This document shows positions 57,061 to 64,000 of a stretch of DNA of 64,000 nucleotides, piece by piece. The notes under the pieces are model-generated. The model saw only the letters and a program-made list of their open reading frames with translations, was not told the origin of the DNA and searched no databases. A program made the position numbers and the translations under genes. Source of the stretch: Myoxocephalus aenaeus (lineage: Eukaryota > Chordata > Actinopteri > Perciformes > Cottidae); the NCBI GenBank assembly GCA_038501785.1, contig JBAMJR010000086.1:783001-847000 (forward strand), in the 5' to 3' direction. Each line of letters begins with the position of its first letter. Within the stretch, counting starts at the first letter, position 1.

Positions 57061-58070
57061 TAGGGCTGCAACAACGAATCAATAAAATCGATAAAAATCG
57101 ATTATCAAAAGTGTTGGCAACGAATTTCATTATCGATTCGTTGTGTCGCGCGATTATTATGCCGGGCAATAAATCGCGGAGAAAAAAAAGAGCGGAGCAG
57201 AGCAACTGACCGGCCAGCGTTTCTGAGATTGGAGTGAGACACTGACACACGCTTAGAAATAGAAGATCTTTGACGTCTCGAGTCTTGGCCAATCAGCGTT
57301 AAGATGTCTCCAGCGTCTCATTTCCCTCAAACTTGTTTTTAATGGAAGCTAGTCAGCTCGCTATCGCGTTAGCTAACGTGTTTGGGTTGTGTATTGTCGT
57401 TAAAGTTACTTTATGTTCCGTTACAGTTCAGTCTTGCTTGTAAAAAAAAACGTAACGTGATGAAACATGCCGTAACCCCCCGGTCTGGTTCAGTTCACCT
57501 GTCACCCGTTAACGTTAAACCGGCACACCGGTGGATCTGGCTGCAGTTTTTTTTTTTTTTTTTAACTCAAAGTAGAATGAAGCAAATCACGTAGTTGGGC
57601 GTCGTGGTCATAAGAGGCCCAGATATTGATCAGATGATGTGAATGAAAGAGTTTAAGGAAGGTGCAGGTGAAAACAGGCGTGAGACGAGCAGTACAGCGT
57701 CCCACTGTCCCAGTGTTTCATACATATTGATAAAGCAGGGCATGCTAAATGCAGCCTCTGCTCCAAGGAGATTAATTACAGTAAAAAGGGCTCGTATTTG
57801 AGCTAACACAAAAACATACACATGTATGCTTTACAGATGTAAAATGTTTTTTGTGTTAGTCCATTTTTATTAATCTTTTTTAATTAACAGCTCAGGGATG
57901 TTGAAGGAACCTGTTTGTGCTTTCTGAAGATGTTTTGCACTGTCACTTCTGTTTTTGAATAAAGGGTTGGAAATGAATGCCTTTTTGTTTTTTTATCCGA
58001 TTCATCGATTAATCGAAAAAATTATCAACCGATTAATCGATTATTAAAATAATCGTTAGTTGCAGCCCTA
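57061..58070 (+). mobile_element. hAT transposon, non-autonomous, intron 1 of gene 5
   Basis: Terminal repeats TAGGGCTGCAAC and GTTGCAGCCCTA with a perfect 8-bp duplication TACTTTTG (57053-57060 and 58071-58078). The other units show the empty site. Around 57722-57808 the plus strand encodes KCSLCSKEINYSKKGSY, half of a BED finger. The transposase body is missing. AATCGATTAATCGA-type subterminal repeats occur at both ends. Confidence 0.9.
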
Positions 58071-58517
58071 TACTTTTGTACCTTTAATTAAGTAACATGC
58101 ATGCACATTGAATGCATGACTTTTTAGACGAGGCTATTACAACGTTAACTGAAAAGAACAGGAGGATTAGAAGTGTTTTAATATAATTGAATATTGTTTG
58201 TGAGTCATTATTATTTCACAGGAAACACATCTAAAATGTCAATTCAATAAATGAGTGAAGTTTATAAAGAATACAGAACACAGACATCAAATATCAGGGA
58301 TTCCTCCTATCTTCTGTTGCCCTGTTTGCTTTGTCTCAACAAGCAGTGAAGTTTACAAGAACAAACAAAAAACAAAAAAATTAGACTAAAGACAAACAGC
58401 TTTGTAAAAAATTTGATGCAAAAACACGAACGGCTCTAGTCTAGAGCCAGTGTTCGTTAATGTTTGTCCATTCTGGGCTGCAACATGGTGGACTCTGCTC
58501 CCTATGTAGATATAAAT

Positions 58518-58759
58518 TAGGGTGACCAGATTTGAGTTTGTGAAAAAGAGGACACTTCGTTCCGGGGGGGGGGGGGGGGGGGGGGGGCTAGCAGTAGTGT
58601 GTAGCATGCCGAGATACCATTTCCAAAACTTGTAAGGGGGTAATAACTATTTTCCCGAACGTAGCAAAATCCCGGACGTTTTTGGAATCCCTGCCGGACG
58701 CTTTTTTTAGGTCTCGAAAAGAGAACATGTCCGGGAAAAAGAGGACGTCTGGTCACCCT
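58518..58759 (+). mobile_element. Short hAT element, complete copy upstream of gene 5
   Basis: Ends TAGGGTGACCAGA and TCTGGTCACCCT with perfect 8-bp duplication ATATAAAT (58510-58517 and 58760-58767). It contains a run of 24 G at 58564-58587. The copies before genes 2-4 have lost the left part. Confidence 0.85.
58564..58587. repeat. Poly(G) run, 24 bases
   Basis: Uninterrupted G homopolymer; length may be unreliable in the assembly. Confidence 0.9.
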
Positions 58760-58850
58760 ATATAAATGGCTTTTTCAAAGCTGAATAAAACATATGTATG
58801 TTTGGCAGCATGGATTATACCTGATGATTCAAAATGATTCATTCTCACAG

Positions 58851-61738
58851 ATGGAGGTGATGAATCGGCAAACATTGTTTGACTTCCATGGAGTCTCCAT
58901 GTCCAACTACTTCATTAACAACTGGGACGAGATACAGAACTTTAAAGCGAGACCAGATGATATTCTTATAGCTACTTATCCTAAAGCAGGTGGGGAACTT
59001 TTTTTTGTACTTTTAATTAATCATTGTATGTTGATGAATGCTTCCTATGCTCATCCCACTAATTAGAAAGTATCCATGTTTTAATCTCAGGAACAACATG
59101 GGTCTGTTACATGCTGGATCTTCTGTATTTTGGACAGACATGCCCAGAGCGTCAGGCGTCCATCCCTCTTGATGAGAGAGTGCCGTTTCTGGAGCTTGCC
59201 AAACCTTCTCTACCCACAGGTTCAATCATAAGATCAGGGTTGCGTTATGCATGGGAAAAACATTTTATCCAGTTATACAGGAATAACGTAACCTTTTAAC
59301 CCCCTTATAATATACCATTATGAGACGGTTAGAGATGATTAGAAATGCATTATTATACATTTATATTAGGATTACCGTATAATCTCATCACATGATCAAA
59401 TAGAGACTTGACATTGGACCACATCATGTATTGTAGAGCCAGTACACATACATTGAAAGATTTACACTTAGCAACACACATAGAAACTATAGTACACTAT
59501 GCATGCAGTTAAGCCACTGACTCATGCTTCTCTTCACAAAAGGTAAAGACATGGCAGACCAACTTCCCACCACTCCTCGTCTCATTAAAACTCATCTACC
59601 ACTCCAGTTTGTACCAAAGTCCTTCTGGGAGCAGAACGTCAAGGTAAAAGCCATGCACATCCAATATGTAGCCTGTGTAATATGAGAGTTACAAACCACA
59701 CTTAATTATGATGCAGATGGATGATAATTCTCATGTTTTGTCTTTCTGTAGATAGTCAACGTGTTTCGTAATGCAAAGGACAACGCGGTGTCCTATTACC
59801 ATTTTTGCCGCATGAGCACCGCCATGCCAGAACCAGGAGACTGGAGCACCTTTCTACAGAGCTTCATGGAGGGAAAGGGTGAGTTCAAAGGGATGTTAGT
59901 GTAAGGGAAGCACACCATCTTGTCATTTCCTATATTACCAGCTCATATAATGCTGTGTCTTCAGTGGTCTATGGATCCTGGCATGACCATGTGAGCGGCT
60001 GGTGGGAGAAGAAACAGACGTATTCAAAAATTCACCAAATGTTCTATGAAGATCTGATTCAGGTGAGCTGAGGTCTGTTGGTATGTGGGTTGTTTTCAAG
60101 AGAGCTTAACATAACAGAGGGGAAACAGTCTGACTGGGTCCTTCCTATCTCGAGTCTCCTCACTTGATCAGGAAATAGTTCAGCATTATTATGGTTACAA
60201 GGAACTTTACCGTAAAAGTCGGGTTACGAGCCGCTCCTACCTCCGGTCAGTGTCCCTGCTGTAGCAAGCTAGGAGCAGCGCTAGCTAGCGCTGCTGCTAG
60301 CTCCCCGCTGCTGCTGCTACTGCCCGCGTCTCCTCTGCCCAAGTCGGGTGTTGAGTCGGTGCTGGTCCCGCTATCTTCGGTGGTTGTCTGGGAGCTAGCG
60401 GAAGTTAGCGGGGAACTAGCGGAGCGCTAGCAGGAGCTCCAGCTGGCTACAGCGGGGAGCTAACGGGGACACTGACCGAAGGTAGTAGCGGCTTGTAACC
60501 CGACTTTTACGGTAATATTGTGCTAATTTTGGCGATCCCTGCAGATGAAAGTGGTAGATTCCATTTAGAAAACCTCTCATTTTACTGGATTAGGGGTCCA
60601 ACAGTCTGCTCTGTTCAGCCCTGGTTTTTCTGCTGTTGCGTCTCTCAATACAGAATACAGATCTAAGCTCAACATTGAGCATGAATTATATCAAGCCTGG
60701 AACCCTGTTTTAAAAAGATTTCAATTTTCTTCATTCTATTGTTTGAAAAAGCACAGATGGAGGAGTAACAAAAGGTTATTTCAATAAAAATTTAGCATGG
60801 ACCATTTTGTTACAATTTTGTTGGGACGGTGGGACATGAACATTTTTCTTCCTCCAAAGTGGGGCGTGACAAAAAAAGTTTGAGAACCACTGAGTTAAGG
60901 CACTAAGTTACGAGGCAACAGATGTGTCGTGGAAGGCGATGTGGGGAGAGCAGGAATGGAAAGAGAGTCTGAGGGCATCTGGTGGATAGTTAAAGCATGG
61001 CAGGTCGAGGTAAAGAGGAGGGTCAGAGCTGAAGACAGGGACAGAGAGCAAGGCTAAACAACAAAGAGAATTTAAAGCTATGGTAGCTGTTTCCTTCTCT
61101 TAGAGGTATTTATGTAGAGCTAAACTAAGTGGCTAGTTTCATATTAATTATAGCATAAGAGTGCTATTTCTTATCTTCCTAAAATGTCAAACTACTCCTA
61201 AAATAGACTTTTAGTACATTTTAGTGCATTGTAGTGACATACATCATATTACATATAAGTTAGAATAATATTGCCTTTTTTAGACTGGATATTGGTCAGA
61301 AAGATATCTATTATGTATCTTTAATTTATGTGTAATAAGGCTGAAATTCTTAAATTTTCTGCAGGACACGGGACGAGAGATGGACCGACTCTGTTCCTTC
61401 CTTGGTTTGTCTCCTTCCACTGAGGAGAAGGAAAGAGTCACAATGGAAGTGAAGTTTGACAATATGAAAGAAAACAAGATGGTCAACTTTTCCACTGTCA
61501 AAAGTATGAATCATAAAGTGTCTCCTTTCATGAGAAAAGGTACAGTGAAAAATGTCTATTGGGAAAGAAATGCATTAATCTTTGATTCTCTATATTAAAT
61601 ACCTGCATGATTCTCTCTGTTTCTCCAGGGAAAGTTGGCGACTGGAAGAATCACTTCACTGTGGCCCAGGATGAAAAGTTCAATGAGGACTACAAGCAGA
61701 AAATGAAGAACAGTACACTGCAGTTTCGTGAAGTTTAG
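58851..61738 (+). CDS. Cytosolic sulfotransferase gene 5 (SULT1-like), intact, 292 aa
   Basis: Exons: 58851-58989, 59091-59219, 59543-59643, 59752-59878, 59965-60062, 61365-61539, 61629-61738 (stop TAG), all GT-AG. Motifs complete: TYPKAGTTW with Lys45, KTH with His107, RNAKDNAVS (Arg129, Ser137), RKGKVGDWKN, and K263-x3-TV-x3-E272. It has Ser145-Thr146 as in gene 4, but Asn134, Val167 and Val268 as in genes 2 and 3. Upstream of the coding start it keeps the full short hAT element and about 120 bp of flank that genes 2-4 lost, so it retains the ancestral upstream arrangement. ATTAAA is present at 61970. Confidence 0.93.
60207..60515. mobile_element. Hairpin MITE in intron 5 of gene 5
   Basis: As in gene 3. 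Confidence 0.85.
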
Positions 61739-61969
61739 AGGCCTTTGCACCCTTGTCATGAACTGTGATTAATCTGATAATGTTGAGTTTACTGAGTCAG
61801 ATGTTATTTGGATTGACACAAATGTTGTCTAATTTGTGGAGGACCATTCTTGTGATGTTGACTGATGACCTTCATGTGTTTAACCCTTACATTTCATCAA
61901 ATTGATCCCTGATCACTGGGATGATATATGTTTGGGTGCTTTAAATGTAATATGGCCAAAGTAAAACTT

Positions 61970-61975
61970 ATTAAA
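61970..61975 (+). terminator. Candidate poly(A) signal ATTAAA of gene 5
   Basis: 232 bp after the stop codon, as in genes 2 and 3. Confidence 0.45.
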
Positions 61976-62077
61976 AACACTGTTTCACAGGAGTGTGTTT
62001 ACTAAAGTGTTTTAGAAATCATCATGTCATACATACAAATGCTTGTTGACTTTTTGACATCTGATAAGCGATAGCCT

Positions 62078-62438
62078 GTGGCCCTGGCGCCTCATACTGG
62101 AGGAACAGGCTCCACTGAATTGTACCAGTGACTTAAACACAGCTCTCTCTAGTCGCCTGGATTCAGTTGCAACTCTTACTATCAAAACAAGACGGACAAA
62201 GAGGTCTACACCCTGGCTTACTGAAGAAACACATGCTCACCCGCATACAGGAGAATGGCCTAAATCTGGTCTACGTCTGTCTGTTGCTCACCCTTTACTG
62301 CTATTGATTGCTTTGTCTAAAATTCTCCAAAAGAACCTTTTACATTTTTTTGCAAATGGACCGGGAACAACTGTTTCTGTCCTAGTTCAGCCAAAATATG
62401 GACTTTACATTTCAACACTGTACCTTTTTGCCATCTAA
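62078..62438 (+). pseudogene. LINE linker-region remnant, copy 4
   Basis: Same content as 25893-26255; frame broken. Confidence 0.45.
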
Positions 62439-62586
62439 AAGTAAACAACAAACAGCTGATTGTTTACTCTGAATTTCTTATTTTAATTCGGCAATATAAC
62501 AAAAGATTATGATAGCCAAGGATTTGTTATTATCTATAAAAAACATAAACGTTAACTCAATATATCTTACTATGATATTTATACCT

Positions 62587-62963
62587 TGTTAGAAAAATGT
62601 ACTCGACACCTGGTGGTAAAATCATTCAATCAGGACATTTATTCTTTGCAAAGAAGGAGCAGAGCCAGAGATACAACGTGTTACTTTACTAATTGCATAT
62701 CCAAGTCTGCTCAATGAACGAGCAGAGGGATGTCAGTTAAATACTCTAAAATCAACATAGGCCCCCATGACGTCTTTAGATTGGCTTGCATGGTCATATG
62801 ATAACAAGGAACAGTCTGTTCATATGTAAGATTCAACATGGTAGAGTTCAATGAGAAGTCTCAAGCCTTTACACAGTATATGATTAATAAACAGAACATA
62901 TGATTATTAATATAACAGTGAAACAGTAATTGATTAAGAGTAAATACGTTTTTTCTTCCAACA
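62587..62963 (-). mobile_element. Candidate solo LTR, copy 4
   Basis: Same ends as 26401-26777. Confidence 0.55.
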
Positions 62964-63375
62964 TTCCTTAAATTAGTTTAATTAAATGATCAAAACAGTG
63001 TATTTGGCATTTTGATATGGTATAATCCAGATTATTATAATGAAATAAAATACAATGCCGATACTTTAAATACCTGCTGTATCATATTTGATACATGTGT
63101 TTTCAAAACGATTTTACTATCAAATAAGGAATGAAAGATGAGGCAATTATAGGTTGCTGGAAAACAGTAACTATTCATATTGAAATATTAGTAACAATAT
63201 AAAAGTAATTCTTACCGTAACCTTTTCAAAATTAGCATTTAGATTTCCCTGGAAAAAACGAACGAGTAACTTTGTGACGGCGGCCATTTTGAATATGTAA
63301 TTAACCCGTCTACTGCCTGTAGTGCTTGGAAACTCCACCAGATGGCAGACTACATGTATACAATTGTATACTACA

Positions 63376-64000
63376 GGGCCCTGTTTCTCGTACCTGGGCC
63401 CTATTTTTCGTACCTGGCTTACTGAGTTAGCGGGCTAATTGTCAGGATAAGATGACGTAGGTCTGGCTTATTCAGTTTCTCGAAGCAAGCTTAGATAAAT
63501 CACCATAGCAACACAGCCAAAAATGTAAACCTGCTCCCGGGCAGGCTTACTGAAATTCACTGGATAAGCTGGCCACTCCCACTGGACAAAAAAGGCAGCT
63601 CACTTCCTCATTGATGAAGGAGCGATATTAGTTATATTAGTTTTATTGGGAGAGAGTTCTTTGAGATCGCCAAGATCCGTCCTCACATCAGGATGACTTC
63701 CTGTGCGCGGCGCTATAGATTCTGCCTTCAAGGAATCATTTATTTACGAGAGCTTCTCGAGCCGCGGACACTGATCACCACAGGCGCAGCCGATCACCGT
63801 CTCACAGACAGAGACTCTCACCCGCTGCATGCCGCGCTGTTCTTAAGTTTATTTAGCGCTTAAGAAACTTATGGATGTGTTGAAAGCTCTCATAATTATA
63901 TGACAGTGTTATTAGTACACCATACATATCATTATTGTAGAACATGATTAAGGTGGACTCATGATAAGAATACAGAGAATCACACACAATTTATTTTCAC
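63376..64000 (-). mobile_element. GGGCCC-ended DNA transposon, copy 4, cut by window end
   Basis: Its left terminal repeat is present twice in tandem (63376-63396 and 63397-63417), unlike the other three copies. The right end is outside the window. Confidence 0.55.

Noticed and set aside
58564..58587. Poly(G) run as a G-quadruplex regulator of gene 5
   Set aside because: It sits inside a transposon, is absent from the other genes, and homopolymer length is often misassembled.

Overview
This is a vertebrate, almost certainly teleost, genomic window. The genes are split by GT-AG introns. The DNA is AT-rich with many (TA)n tracts. The transposon mix (BEL/Pao, hAT, Harbinger-like, L2/CR1/Rex-type and L1/Tx1-type LINEs, and the fish dispersed repeat that begins with ATTCAATTC) is the kind seen in ray-finned fish. 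No prokaryotic operon, tRNA, rRNA or CRISPR array was seen.

The host genes are five tandem, same-strand genes for cytosolic sulfotransferases (SULT1-like, PAPS-dependent), with coding spans 9247-12550, 22680-25552, 39096-41979, 48445-51617 and 58851-61738. Gene 1 is the diverged member: eight coding exons, 296 aa. Genes 2-5 have seven coding exons and 292 aa. They are nearly identical in exons and introns and each carries the same hairpin element in intron 5, so they arose by very recent duplication or are being homogenised. Each of genes 2-5 has a candidate non-coding first exon 1.5-3.3 kb upstream. TATAAAAG precedes that exon in genes 4 and 5; the matching site reads TAGGAAAG in genes 2 and 3. 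A sixth unit at about 28.9-31.7 kb keeps 5' exon, intron and 3' tail sequence but has lost every coding exon.

Layout: 1-7437, a BED-finger hAT relic split by a 6.8 kb BEL/Pao retrotransposon (two LTRs, CTTAG target duplication, RNase H region missing). 7.4-9.2 kb, small elements upstream of gene 1. 9.2-12.6 kb, gene 1. 12.6-14.4 kb, inverted-repeat and dispersed elements. 14.4-29.0 kb, repeat unit R1 (LINE debris, a 2.65 kb hAT-like insertion, gene 2 and its 3' flank). 29.0-32.1 kb, the deleted-gene locus. 32.1-45.4 kb, unit R2 (same LINE debris, a 1.5 kb hAT relic, gene 3). 45.4-54.7 kb, a LINE followed by gene 4. 54.7-64.0 kb, the same LINE followed by gene 5, with a 1.0 kb hAT insertion upstream of it. 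The window ends inside the 3' flank of gene 5.

In function the window is a detoxification or hormone-conjugation gene cluster. The encoded enzymes would move sulfate from PAPS to small phenols, steroids or xenobiotics in the cytosol. Differences between copies lie mostly in promoters, a 3' end signal and a few residues, which suggests divergence in regulation and dosage more than in chemistry. Coordinates of exons and element ends were read by eye; family assignments rest on recognised motifs, not searches.
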